A program made the position numbers and the translations under genes. A stretch of DNA of 64,000 nucleotides from Lophium mytilinum (lineage: Eukaryota; Ascomycota; Dothideomycetes; Mytilinidiales; Mytilinidiaceae): contig MU004183.1 of NCBI GenBank assembly GCA_010093605.1, forward strand, positions 2,487,114 through 2,551,113, written 5' to 3'. Positions 24,277 through 34,799 of this stretch are shown here, piece by piece. The notes under the pieces were generated by a model. The model ran no database searches. It was given only the letters and a program-made list of their open reading frames with translations, and was not told the DNA's origin. Numbering within the stretch: position 1 is the first letter of the stretch; every line of letters starts with the position of its first letter.

Positions 24277-25458
24277 ATGCTTTCTCTACGGAATCTCGCC
24301 CGCTCGGCGCCGCGATCAGTGGCCCGCCTGTCTACCAAGACTGCCCGCCCACAATTCTCCCTCCTCCGCACAACCTCCGTCTGCCAACCATCGTGGACAC
24401 AAAGTGCCTCGAGACTCGGAGCCTCATTCCACACATCCTCAATAAGGAGACAGGAAATTGGTATGCTACACAGTCTCGCGAATTCCTATCACTGCTAACA
24501 GTATATCAGACAACGCCGAACTCGTCGCGAAGCTGCAGTCCGAAATTTCGATCGAGGAGGAGACACGAACTGATGAGCAGTACTCTGGCAATGTCATCAA
24601 TGACTATCTCGAGAATAGCCCATTCACCGTATGCCCATCCTAAGCCACTGTAATATGAATGGAAGACTTACTATCGAAACAGCTCGAAGAGACCCCGGGA
24701 CAAGAGGAAGTTGTTCTTACCCGGCAGATGGGGGATGAGACGTGCGCCACCTTTATCAGATAACTTAGGGTTACTCTAACATAACGTAGCATCCGCGTTG
24801 CTTTCACTACTGCCGACCTTACCAACGGGAACCAAGAGCAAGAGAGGGACGACCAGGCCCTGTACGACGAGGAAGAGGGCGTTGAGGATATCATCGGACA
24901 GCAGTCAGGAGGGGCCAACAGCAAGGGTGCTTCGAACCAGGGCCGAACCGCCGACGGAAATGTGAAGGTTGCCCCGGAGGACAGCGTTTCTCCGGCAGAC
25001 CGACCTGAGCTGGACGATGAGGTGATCGATGAGGATGAGCCTCGCGACCAGAGCTTCGCTGCCCGTGCGAACATCCGTATCGAACGCCCAGGAAAGGGTG
25101 CGCTCGCCATCGAGGCTGTTGCCCAGGATGGCGACTTTGTGATTGAGAACATCTTCTACTTCCCTGAAGCCGATCTGGCCGACCCACAGACCGCGGAGAA
25201 GGACTGGGAAAGGCGCAACCTGTATACCGGCCCTCCATTTGGCAACCTTGATGAGGACCTACAGATTCTGCTCGAGAAATATCTCGAGGAGCGCGGCATC
25301 AACACTCGCATGGCTCTGTTCATCCCCGACTACATAGACTTCAAGGAGCAAAAGGAGTATCTCAGGTGGTTGGGAAGTAAGTCAAATCCTGTCGTAGCGG
25401 CCACTCGCTGCGAGATGCTAACACTTTTGCAGATGTCAAGAACTTCGTCGATGCGTAG
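24277..25458 (+). CDS. MAM33: MAM33/p32-family mitochondrial matrix acidic protein
   Basis: Exons are 24277-24460, 24510-24628, 24683-24741, 24790-25376 and 25433-25458 (introns 49, 54, 48 and 56 bp), giving 324 aa. The N-terminal 60 residues (MLSLRNLARSAPRSVARLST...) are basic, hydroxylated and free of acids, a clear matrix-targeting presequence. The body has the p32 pattern: an N-terminal helix (LVAKLQSEISIEEE), the strand GDETIRVAFTTADL, then an acidic central insert, and a C-terminal helix bundle ending LEERGINTR, IPDYIDFKEQKEYLRWL, NVKNFVDA. p32 proteins form trimers in the matrix and support translation and assembly of the respiratory chain. It is longer than yeast Mam33 (266 aa) because of the acidic insert. 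Confidence 0.9.
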
Positions 25459-25910
25459 ATGCAAGCCGAAATTCGTAGTATGGAGCAATTCTCCTTCTCT
25501 GTATTATTTGTAACTACTCCGGATGTTTCTCCCGAAACTTGACTTCTGGGGCGTAATGCGTCCGTGTACACCAGTGGCGAGATGGGTTGGCTCGAGGGGC
25601 GTGTTTCGTTTTTGCTCGCAGTCTTGAAGAGGCGAGAGTGTGGTGACCATGAACATACCATACTCTCTCCAAAACACTCGCAAAAGCGTAATTCCACTCT
25701 TCTCATCTTACTTCCCTAACAGCCTGTGAACACCCCTGCCGTCGTCACAGCAGTGACAGTCCGACCGTGACGTTTGCCGGTTGTCCTACCATCCTATACG
25801 CAATAGCCTGTCTATCTCTTCGTATCAGCCTTCGTCGCAATGCAATGACCCTGGTAGTGTGCTGAGCGCATTGGGCTCTATCATTGACCAGAATGGGGCC
25901 ACATTGCTGC
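25459..25910. other. Convergent intergenic region
   Basis: These 452 bases lie between the 3' ends of MAM33 and TMA16 and presumably hold both 3' untranslated regions. The short frames here have no domain. Confidence 0.4.
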
Positions 25911-26503
25911 TCAAGATTGACCTTTGGGTGGATAGCTGGACTCGTGCCTAGTGCCACTTTTCTCCATTCTGACAAACTTCATCGTGTTCAACCCCACCCA
26001 CTGCCCCTCCCAATCCTTCAGAAGCTTGACATTGGCGGCGTCCTCTAGGTCTGGCATCCAGAATCCCGAGTCGTACTCGCGCATCTCCAGCTTCTGCCTC
26101 TCCTTTAATTGCCCCTCTCTGTTGCTTGCTGGGCGTCCTGGGCGGCGCTCAGCCTGTATGGTCGCTAGTTCGTCGTCATCTCGGCGCAAGAATTTCTCGA
26201 TGATAGCGTGTATCTCTGTGTGTGAAAGGGTTGTTTTTTCGCCAACTTCAGTTTTGATGAGGTTTACTCTGTCCACTGGAACTCCTGGTTAGTATCGTTC
26301 GTGAGATAGGAAATTGCTCCAGAATACGCACCATATGGCCGATTCTGCTTGTTTCTCAAGGAAGTGAGTCTGATAATCTTGTCGTCGCGGGCACTCGCAC
26401 GCTGCAGTCGCTGGGTGTCGCGACTATGCTCGTGGAGCACGGTATTGCGACCCTTCTTCTTCGCAATCTGCTTCTGCACCTTTTGAAGGCCCTTTCCAGG
26501 CAT
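25911..26503 (-). CDS. TMA16: TMA16-like translation machinery-associated protein
   Basis: Exons on the minus strand are 26503-26332 and 26284-25911, with a 47-bp intron, giving 181 aa. The N-terminus MPGKGLQKVQKQIAKKKG and HEHSRDTQRLQRASARDDKI are highly basic and match the Tma16 family, whose members bind pre-60S ribosome particles. The C-terminal half contains FLRRDDDELATIQAERRPGRP and FWMPDLEDAANVKLL, typical for fungal orthologues. It is expected in nucleus and cytoplasm with 60S precursors. The start is the first ATG, 315 bp from the divergent EXO1 start. Confidence 0.9.
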
Positions 26504-26818
26504 TGTGGCTGTGAGAAGGTGTCGAGTCTAGTGAATGTTCCTCTCAGAAAAAAGTTGGCGGGGGAAATTTGAGAAATGCGACCGAGCGCAAGGCTGGCGG
26601 CTTCGGGCTTGGCGGCGGCCGGGGATCGCGTCGAGCGCGTCGAGCCAGGCATCTCTAACTTCCTCCGCCTGTTGCACCAAGTTTCTTCAACACTGCTCTT
26701 CTTTTTCTTTTCCCTTTTGCTTTCATACACCTTGCTGCAACTCTTTCTGCGCCATGAAGCTGTAGTATCTAGATTGCACCTGTGTTTGAGGCGTTTCACC
26801 ACCCGTTAAGCAGCCAAC
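26504..26818. promoter_or_regulatory. Divergent promoter of TMA16 and EXO1
   Basis: Only 315 bases separate the two start codons, so a bidirectional promoter is likely. A CT-rich tract at about 26690-26730 lies on the EXO1 side. No named site was assigned. Confidence 0.5.
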
Positions 26819-29245
26819 ATGGGCATTTCCGGTACGTTTATTCCCCAAAGCGTAGGGTTTCGCTGACAATTCCTAGGCCTCCTCCCCCTCCTCAAATCAA
26901 TCCACAAACCTTGTAACCTCAAGAAGTTCTCGGGCCAGACCATCGGAGTGGATGCCTATGGATGGCTTCACAGAGGGACCGTTGCTTGCGCAGTAGATCT
27001 AGCGCTCGGCAAACCTACAACCAAGTAGGCATACACACGAACACGTCTCGGCCTGACCATATACTGACCTTCTACCAGATATGTCGAGTTTGCCATGAGC
27101 CGCGTGCGAATGCTGGTCCATTTTGGCATCATCCCATACATCGTCTTCGACGGGGATTACCTCCCAAGCAAGTCAGGAACCGAGAAAGAGCGCGCAGCCC
27201 GGCGAAAGGAGAGCAAACGAACCGGCTTGGAACTTCTCAAACTAGGCAAAACATCCCAAGCACATCTGGAGCTGCAGAAGGCCGTCGATGTTACACCGGA
27301 AATGGCGCGTATGTTCATTGAGGAACTGAAGCGCCATAACATTCAATATGTTGTCGCACCCTACGAAGCCGACTCCCAACTCGTCTACCTAGAACGGAAA
27401 GGTCTTATCCAAGGGATTCTGTCTGAGGACTCCGACTTGCTAGTGTTCGGTGCTAAGTGCTTGTTGACGAAACTGGACCAGTATGGGGACTGTATTATGA
27501 TCAACCGTAACGACTTTACCGCATGTAGAGAAGTCAGTTTTGTTGGCTGGACGGATAAAGAGTTCAGGTGTATGGCAATCCTCAGTGGTTGTGACTATCT
27601 TACCAATATCGACAAGATGGGGTTGAAAACGGCATATCGGCTTCTCCGCAAGTACAAGACCATCGATCGTCTTATTCGCGCTATCCAGTTCGATGGTAAA
27701 TTCAAGGTTCCAGCAGGCTATTTGGACTCGTTCACCCAAGCAGAGAACACTTTCTTGTATCAATGGGTGTTCTGCCCTCTTCTGAAACAGGTCGTAAACT
27801 TCATGGATCCCGAGCCAGGCGTCCAGATTGAAGAATTACCCTATATCGGACGGCATGTACCAGACAACCTTGCTCGTGGAGTTTCCTCAGGCGACCTCAA
27901 CCCTCATACCAAAAAGCCAATCGTCGTAGAGACTGGTGCGCGGACACCGTTCACACCCCTTGTTCCATCTTCCAGAAAGCAGAGCACAGCGCAAACCCCG
28001 GACCTCAAAGGTTCCAAACCGATTGACACGTTCTTCAGACCAAAACGAACTCCACTTGCGGAACTGGACATCAACCTTTTCACACCATCTCCAAGCCAGC
28101 AGAGGTTGATGCAGCGGCCTTCAAGACCGTGGTCCGCTTCAGCTGCACCATCGCAGCCTCTCCGAGCAGCCTCATTCCCCTCCACAGCGCCACAACCATC
28201 TCGAAGGACGATCTCAGAATCTTGGACTGGAGGAGCGTCTGCGCCGCGCACCTCGAAACGCCAGAGGTTGTGTGATGATTCCACGCCAGGTGAACCTTCT
28301 ACTCGGATTGAGTCTGGACGGAGTAGATTCTTTGCTTCTGCCGATCCTAGTCCCTCTGTCAGGCCGGCATTGGGAAAGACGAAAGGCAAGCAAGCAGGTA
28401 TCGAGCCGTGGTCTGATGATTCGATAGAGGATGCAATGGCGGAGCTTCCTGGTTTCGATGACTTCCAACCGAAAACAAAGAAAAAGGTGCCAATCTTCAC
28501 GGACGACTCACAAACTTCTGGCGGTGGGACTTCGCAATCTACTACAGCTGCTAGAATTACGGGGATAGAGTCACAGGAGACTGCTGGCGGTATTACTCCT
28601 GCGACTTCTTGTGGGAGCCCAGCTGCAGTTGATGATCTGGAGGAGGATTTGTCCTCTTCTAGCGCGCATATTTCCGCAGAAATGCAGGAACTGAAGTCTA
28701 AGTTTTCGTACCAAAAGCCATCCGATAGCACTGTTCCACGCGTCTCGAAAATTCCTAGACCGAGGTCCTCGCCGAGGAAAAGTGCTACTCGAACTCTCTC
28801 GGCCCCAATCTCACGCTCAGCGGTACAATCCGCTAAACCGAGTCCTCATTTACGGAAAAGGTCTGGACATTCTTCCGCCAAGACCAAAACCGGGGCTGCT
28901 ATCCCTCTTCTACAACCATCGAAATCGGATAAACCAGTAGTGGCGGAGCGTGTCATTGATTCCATTGCCAAATCTTGCACATCAGAGGAGGCCGAGGACG
29001 ATTCGCTGCCGGAATTAGAGGACTCTGCGTGGTCTACCATGGAAGCAGAAATCGTAGTCCCCAGGAGCGATCCTATCACCAACGATGATTCTCTAGCCAC
29101 TGGGACCGCGCGCTTGACCGAGTCAGCACATTTGAAAGGCAGTGAAGATTACATCGTTCCTGACAGCGAGGCAGATGAGAGCGATGGTTCACCACTCCGA
29201 AAACCTTTTCTGAATCTCAGCAGATTTGCTTTCACGGCGAAGTGA
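26819..29245 (+). CDS. EXO1: Exonuclease 1, Rad2/XPG-family 5'-3' exonuclease and flap endonuclease
   Basis: Exons are 26819-26831 (13 nt), 26877-27024 and 27079-29245, giving 775 aa. The N-terminal XPG-N and XPG-I nuclease domains (about residues 1-350) carry all expected metal ligands at canonical positions: D30 (VDAYGW), D78 (FDGD), E150 and D152 (EADSQL), D171 and D173 (SEDSDLLVFG), and D226 (SGCDYL). The helix-two-turn-helix region follows. The C-terminal half is disordered, Ser/Pro-rich, and includes RSRFF at residues 468-472, which fits the MLH1-interacting (MIP) box of yeast Exo1. The enzyme acts in the nucleus in mismatch repair, resection of double-strand breaks and meiotic crossing-over. 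The gene looks whole. The 13-nt first coding exon ending MGIS-G is a common arrangement for this protein in fungi. Confidence 0.97.
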
Positions 29246-30176
29246 TCCAGGTCTGGGTTCTTTCATACCTGTTTAATCCACGAAGCGGACTCATGATCCA
29301 CCGGCGTTTGGGGTATGTTTACATTTTGATATTTTGGGCTGGGAAATGGCCTCGGGGTGATTAAGGTGGTCTTGTCTTAGCAACACGGCGCGAAGGAGGT
29401 AATTCCTAATCGATGATCCCTAGTGCGTCATAATTCTGCATTGTTAGCTGCTTATACCCATGTGGACTATAACGGCCACTATCAATTTTATATTATGCTC
29501 TTTCGTTCTACGGCTTGTGATCACTTCTTCGTGTGTCAATTATCTCTTGTGCTTGACTCAAATAACGTTTTATTTTCTAATCCACAGAGCACTCATCTCA
29601 GTTCAGAAGAATGAAGTCGACGAAGATAAGCGAGGGTTACGCAATCTTTGGTGCACATTCCGCGCCTGCATGCCCACTGTTGTCAAAACATCGAGCCTCA
29701 CAACATCCGGGGCGCGTATTGACCCCTGAAAACCTGTCAGGTAGCCAACACAAAGAGACCAACCATGCACACTAAAATGGCCAACAAAGATACCTCGAAC
29801 ATTGCATCAGCTGACGAACATCAAGTTTGCCTCTCAAAGAGACCATTCCAGATCAAAGAGACATACCCTTCCTTTCTTCCTTACCAACCGCCGCTACCGA
29901 AATTCGATTCTGTTCTTTGTCCGCAAATTGCGCACCTTTCGTTCCGCATGCGGCCAACATGCAACCCCCCCACCCTATTTAACGCGCAATAGCCTTGTTT
30001 CCGGCCGCCCCCCTTTTCCAGTTTTTCAATCATCTGCAAGATTTCTGAACTGGGTATAAGCAAACACTCAAATTCGACTTTACAGCAATCTCCGGCCCTG
30101 TAACTCAATTACTTCAACATCACGCACCCTCCAAGCAGAATCCCCCGCCACCAACCCCCCTAAAACAACCCAAAAA
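29246..30176. other. Intergenic, upstream of Lys/Pro-rich gene
   Basis: No gene is supported in these 931 bases. A TATTTAA sequence near 29976 and a C-rich leader run up to the start at 30177, which fits a promoter for that gene. Confidence 0.4.
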
Positions 30177-31178
30177 ATGGCTCCCAGGAAACCAACCAAA
30201 AAACCCGCGGCGAAGAAGAAAGCCTCAAGCTCCCGCTCCCCCCGGCCCAGATACCCAAAACACACGCCCCAACTCACTGTCCCCGGCGGGCCCCCCCGGC
30301 GGCGTCCCGCACACCACAGCGACGGCATCCGCAGAAGCAAGATCGTGAGCGGCGCGCGCGAGCGCAAAAAACCGAAGCGGTTCGGCGCGCCGCCCTCGCC
30401 GGATTCGCCGCCGCCTTCTCCACCACCTCCGGCCCCGGCTCCAAAGAAGGTGCCCGCGAAGCCGAAACCGAGGGCGAGAAAGGCGAAAGTGACAGCCCCC
30501 GCGACTGCGACTGGCCGCGTTACGAAGACTGCTGCTCCTGCTCGTAGCGGGCGCGGTCTCACGCCTGCTGAGAAGGCTGCGGAGACGAAGCGGAGGAACG
30601 CCCAGGCGGCAGAGGAGGCAAGGCAGCGGGAGGAGGATAGAAAGGTCGCCGATGCTGAGGCCTTGGTGACCGGGCGTGCAGCACGCGCAGCGCGCCGGGG
30701 CGAGAGGTTCGAGGGGGTGGTTGAGCCGGCGCCGCGAGCGCCGCCGGCGGCGCCGAGGGCGAGGGGGGCGCCGGCTGCGGCGAAGGGGAAGGGGAAGGCG
30801 GAGGGGAAGGTGACGAAGACGAAGACGAAGGCGGAAACGAAGAAGAAGGCGCCGGCGAAAGGGAAGACGAAGACGAAAACGAAGGCGGCAGCGAAGAAGA
30901 AGGCGCCGGCGAAGGGGAAGGCGAAAGGGAAGGCGAAGGGCGTAGCAACGACGACGGCGACGAAGACGGCGGACGCACTAGTGAGTCATGAGAGCGAGAG
31001 TGAGGATGAGAATGAGAGCGAGGAGGAGATAGTAGGGGGCCTGCTGTCGCCGAGCTCGCTAGTCCCGGCTAGGGGAGTGCCGCAGAGGTCGAATCCGCCG
31101 AGTAGGGTGAGGTCTGTTCCGAGTAACACGGGGAGGAGGCGGGGGACTAGGGAGGATATAAGGGCGGCGACGAATTGA
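30177..31178 (+). CDS. Lys/Ala/Pro-rich disordered protein, function unknown
   Basis: This is a single open frame of 333 aa from ATG at 30177. The N-terminus (MAPRKPTKKPAAKKKASSSR) resembles histone H1 or HMG-type basic tails. Residues about 120-180 form a possible charged helix (LTPAEKAAETKRRNAQAAEE...). Residues about 200-265 are an almost pure K/A/T/G/P array with repeated units KTKTKA and KKKAPAKGK. The last part is acidic (SESEDENESEEE) and ends with Arg-rich residues. The composition is that of a chromatin- or nucleolus-associated protein, but no domain is recognised. The high third-position GC in the repeat part also opens long frames on the other strand, so coding status rests on the clean ATG, length and leader. 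It could be an H1-like or rRNA-processing factor; I do not assign a function. Confidence 0.55.
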   Translation: MAPRKPTKKPAAKKKASSSRSPRPRYPKHTPQLTVPGGPPRRRPAHHSDGIRRSKIVSGARERKKPKRFGAPPSPDSPPPSPPPPAPAPKKVPAKPKPRARKAKVTAPATATGRVTKTAAPARSGRGLTPAEKAAETKRRNAQAAEEARQREEDRKVADAEALVTGRAARAARRGERFEGVVEPAPRAPPAAPRARGAPAAAKGKGKAEGKVTKTKTKAETKKKAPAKGKTKTKTKAAAKKKAPAKGKAKGKAKGVATTTATKTADALVSHESESEDENESEEEIVGGLLSPSSLVPARGVPQRSNPPSRVRSVPSNTGRRRGTREDIRAATN

Positions 31179-31708
31179 GGGGCTCTAGGATTTGTATATC
31201 AAGATTTCGAGTTCCGATTTTCGGCTGTAGTTGTGTTGCTTACTGGTCTAGATGTGGTGTGTCGCAATACTGCTCGTAGATGTATCAAGTCTGATTCCAA
31301 TATGTATATGATGTTGAGTGGTCGTCGAAGGTCACGTACAGGCTTTTCCCCTTAGCCAATGCCAAGGCCCGGACCTCGATAAATAATACTTCGGCTATGT
31401 ACTAATATCTGTTAAAGGATCTCAAGAAATGATGAGCGAGTATGCACAGAGCTCATAGGGCATAATGGGACTAGGAAGACCGTTGATTTGACCTAGGATA
31501 TCGAACGATCCTCCCTTTCGCCCCAACACTGAATCCTACTAACCACATTTTAAATCGACAAAAACCAAAAAAAACCGTCTGAAATAAAGCACCGAAAGAG
31601 CGAATAGAAAAGAAACCTTCATATTGTCACCTTGCCCTTCTCCGTTCTCTCCCCTCATCCCTTTCCCTTCCCACCAACCCCTCCCACCAAACTCCACAGT
31701 ATAGTCCT
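31179..31708. other. Convergent intergenic region
   Basis: These 530 bases lie between the 3' ends of the Lys-rich gene and the small secreted protein gene. They are pyrimidine-rich on the plus strand near 31620-31700. No feature is supported. Confidence 0.4.
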
Positions 31709-32215
31709 CTACCCACAAAGCCCCCACTTAGTCACAAACTTATCCAACTTTTTAACACAGCTCGCACACGCACAGAGCTATTCAACCCAGCTATTAGCCA
31801 GCCTCTAAACCCCTTTCCTCATAGCGCGACAACCTACCTTATCCTTGGCGCCGCACGCAAGAACCCCCACCCAATTATCCGTGCTGATAGCCTCCGAGAT
31901 ACAGGCTACAGAGGTAATGATGGACACGCACTTCAAGACCTTGCAGCTGGCTTGCGCGGAGGCGTATTCGAAGGCTTCGGCGATGGCTGCTGGGTATTAG
32001 CCTGCGCTGTGGGACTTTTTAGGGAAATGGGGGCAGGGGAGAGGGGAAGTACCGGCTTGCTCGCTAGTGCGAGGTGTGATGGGAATGGCCACAATCTCCT
32101 TTTCGGGGAGGGCGCGGATGACGCCCACGGCCGCGGGGGCGGGTTCGGTAGGGATGGCGAGGATGATTGCGGAGAGGAGGGTGGTGACGAAGAGGACGAG
32201 GGTGTTGAGATGCAT
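31709..32215 (-). CDS. Small secreted cysteine-rich protein, fungal calcium-binding-protein-like
   Basis: Three exons on the minus strand, 32215-32053, 31989-31838 and 31777-31709 (introns 63 and 60 bp), give 127 aa with consistent phases. The N-terminus MHLNTLVLFVTTLLSAIILA is a signal peptide, followed by a Pro-rich pro-like stretch. The mature part has eight cysteines arranged as C-x3-C, two single Cys after hydrophobic helices, then LCACASC and a terminal LCG. This order resembles the fungal calcium-binding protein family (Histoplasma CBP1-like), whose members are small secreted helical proteins. A TATATA-type box (TATAAG on the minus strand, about 32321-32330) lies about 110 bp upstream. 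Exon 2 may start 3 nt later because the acceptor is CAGCAG. The gene is hidden in short frames, so automated calls may miss it. The family assignment is tentative. Confidence 0.75.
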
Positions 32216-33305
32216 GGTGAAGGGAAGAGCGATGAGCTTGAGCGATCTAGAGACTTGGAGGTTGTGGTTGTTGGTTGGAGTGAGTGGGTTGATGTTTTCC
32301 TAGTCCTGCAGATGATCTTCTCTTATATCTCTCGTGGCCGGACCGGCGTATAGCATAAAACATTCTCTAGACTCTAGAGAGCAGCAGCTGCGAATGGCGC
32401 GCATTGACGGTATGCGATGGAGCTTTTCGACCGGTGTACCCATCGTGGAGGGTCGCCGGGGAGTTCGAAGGAGTCTAGAGTCGGTGATATCCACCTGCTG
32501 TGCCTGAGCGCGGACGTCTTGGAAGTTGAAATGGGGACAGTACGGTCTCTTTGCGTAGTAGTGGAGACCTCTAATGGTCGTGGAAGGTAAGAGATGGTCT
32601 GTGCTACTTCACGCATGAAGCCCGATCGTGTCGCTGGAGAATGAAGATGCGGGAAAGGCGGTCAAGGTTAGAGTCATTCCCCGGATTCATCGAGGTTTGG
32701 GTGGCACGAAGATTTGACGACACGTGAAGAGATGGAACGAGAGGGTAATGAGAACAAGTGACAGGAATAATCACCCTTCATCATTGGCTCACAGGTACTA
32801 GAAATACCATTATGTCGAATCTGTTGCAAAGCCTTTGCTTCACCGGTGGTATGAAGACAAGCAGTAGTGTTTCGACGCCCTTGCATATCACTGCTGATAT
32901 CTATTGATTGGAAGATCAGACACCTATCTTGGAAACTTGTCAGAACGGGATCTTGGCAGGGAATGACTGCGTCCCTTACATTCCGCACAAAGCAGTGTCG
33001 TGTCACACTCATGGAGTTTCTAGATTAGCAATTGGACCCTCATTTTACATTTCAAAACACGTGATGATTGATGAGAGGAGATGGAGAACGAAGAGTTCAT
33101 TCGGGTGTCCTGAGCAAACGCGCCTGTCCCGCCTCGCATTACTTATGCACTATCTTGGCAATGCAAGGGCCAATTTTGAGAGCAACCAAAGAGACTTATC
33201 GTGGTCAATCAAATATGTCAACTCCAACTATCGCCTGTCATACCCAGCAACTCCTTGTAACTCAAAACGCCTTGTACAGCATTCAGGAAGTGAGAGATCT
33301 CCATA
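32216..33305. other. Intergenic, promoter side of secreted-protein gene and 3' side of UNG1
   Basis: About 1.1 kb with no supported gene. The left end includes the TATA-like box of the secreted-protein gene. Frames up to 153 codons (for example plus 32908-33369) have no domain and overlap the last UNG1 exon on the other strand. Confidence 0.4.
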
Positions 33306-34374
33306 TCAAACACCGGCTACTTCAGGATCAACGTCGAGGTTCCAGTCAATCTCAGAGCCCTCTCCGTAGCGCGTGACGAGCCATTCGTTCGTCTTCTTGA
33401 AGTGACCGCAATCGAACTATGACAGTGTGTTAGCCCAGTTCGGACTTTGTAACAATTGAATCTGGAATGCAATGTTACTTACGAAACCTTTCGAAGCACT
33501 AAGCGGGCTAGGGTGAACACTCTTAAGAATGTGGTGCTTCGTTGAGTTGATCTTCGACACGCTGGCTGCCGCCGAATTGCCCCAGCAAAGGAATACGACG
33601 CCATTGCTCCTCACTCTGGACACTGTCTCGATGACTTTGGACGTCAACGCCTCCCACCCCTTCCCTTTGTGAGAGTTGGCGTCACCTCGACGCACGGTCA
33701 GGACAGTGTTGAGGAGTAGCACGCCATGGTCGGCCCAAGGGGTCAGCAGACCGGAGTTCTTGGGTGGCGGCTTGAAGTCTGGGTAGTCCTTGGTAAGGGC
33801 CTTGTACATGTTCTTCAGGGACGGAGGGGCCGGTGTAGGCGGCCGGACGGAGAAGCAGAGGCCGTGTGCTTGATTGGGACCGTGATATGGGTCCTGGCCG
33901 AGAATGACGGCCTTGACGGTGTGGAGTGGTGTGTGACGGGACCTATGAGACATGATCAGCAATTGAAGATGCAGACTTGGTGCCGATTCTAGGCTACAGA
34001 GAGGAAAGGAATTGGAGGAAGAATTGAGAATCCTACCAGCTATACACGTCCTTCATGGGAGGATACACGGTTCCGTTCGCAACCTCCTTCTTCAAGAACC
34101 GCTTCAGGTCCAGGAAGTCATCCTTGACAATCTCATCCTTCAGCTGAGCAAGCCAGCTCTCGTCGAGCGTGTCAATTTCAAGCTTCAACAACTCCTTCTG
34201 CTCCTCGGTGAGTTTCTCAACCCAGGCCTCCTTGTCAAATTTGGCTGGAGCAGTGGCAGCCTTCGTTGGGTTGGGCTTAGGCGCGCCGAAGAAAGACGTG
34301 ATGCTACCCTGACTGGCGGTCTTTGCCTTCTTCGCATCGGTGGCGAGTTCTGCTGCCTTGCGCTTGAGGGACAT
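33306..34374 (-). CDS. UNG1: Uracil-DNA glycosylase (family 1)
   Basis: Exons on the minus strand are 34374-34037, 33942-33483 and 33416-33306 (introns 94 and 66 bp), giving 302 aa. The enzyme removes uracil from DNA at the start of base-excision repair. The water-activating loop GQDPYHG and the DNA-intercalation loop HPSPLSA are intact, as is the uracil-recognition region LLLNTVLTVR and FLCWGN. The N-terminus is basic (MSLKRKAAELATDAKKAK), a likely nuclear and possibly mitochondrial signal. It also holds QGSITSFF at residues 22-29, a PCNA-binding PIP box of form QxxIxxFF. The last exon supplies the family end FDCGHFKKTNEWL and GEGSEIDW. The gene looks whole. Confidence 0.97.
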
Positions 34375-34799
34375 GATGGCAAGCTATGAGGAAGTTCCAA
34401 TTGGAATTGGGGGATAGTCGGGAAAAGAGGAGACGCGGGCGACGCGTTATAAAGGTGGTCGGGGATTAAGTGACGGCCCATGCGCTCTCTAGGCGGCAAC
34501 CCCAGCTTTCGGCCCCCATTCGCGTGATTGTCGCGAAGCAACGTGCTTACGCGCCATGCCGGTTACGTCACAGCACGCTGTGAATGGATAATTGCACGGA
34601 TGGTAAACAGGCAGGCAGGCAGGCAACATGGATCACCTGTTGCGTTTGTTTGCTCAAAATTATAAAGCCCTATGACCTCAGAGGTGAGAAGTCAGATATA
34701 TAAGCCTTCGCTCAGTGTCTCTTCCTTCTATTCTACCACACTACAACAACCCAATACCAAAGTCTACACTACAACACAAGACTTTCTTCCTCAATCAAA
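34375..34799. promoter_or_regulatory. Divergent promoter of UNG1 and the Con-10-like gene, with CRE-like site and TATA box
   Basis: The 425 bases hold TTACGTCA (34563-34570), a CRE/bZIP-type octamer of the kind bound by Atf1-like stress regulators, a (CAGG)4 microsatellite at 34608-34624, and TATATAA at 34697-34703, about 97 bp before the Con-10-like start. The TATA box with a 5' leader fits an inducible gene on the plus side. Binding is inferred from sequence only. Confidence 0.5.

Noticed and set aside
27904-28731. 275-codon minus-strand frame
   Set aside because: Antisense to the Ser-rich EXO1 tail; low-complexity and without a family.
30080-30562. 160-codon minus-strand frame, Gly/Ala-rich
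   Set aside because: Created by the biased codons of the Lys/Pro-rich gene on the plus strand.
31952-32353. 133-codon Gly/Asp-rich plus-strand frame
   Set aside because: It is the antisense of the spliced secreted-protein gene, whose signal peptide, introns and Cys pattern are far more convincing.
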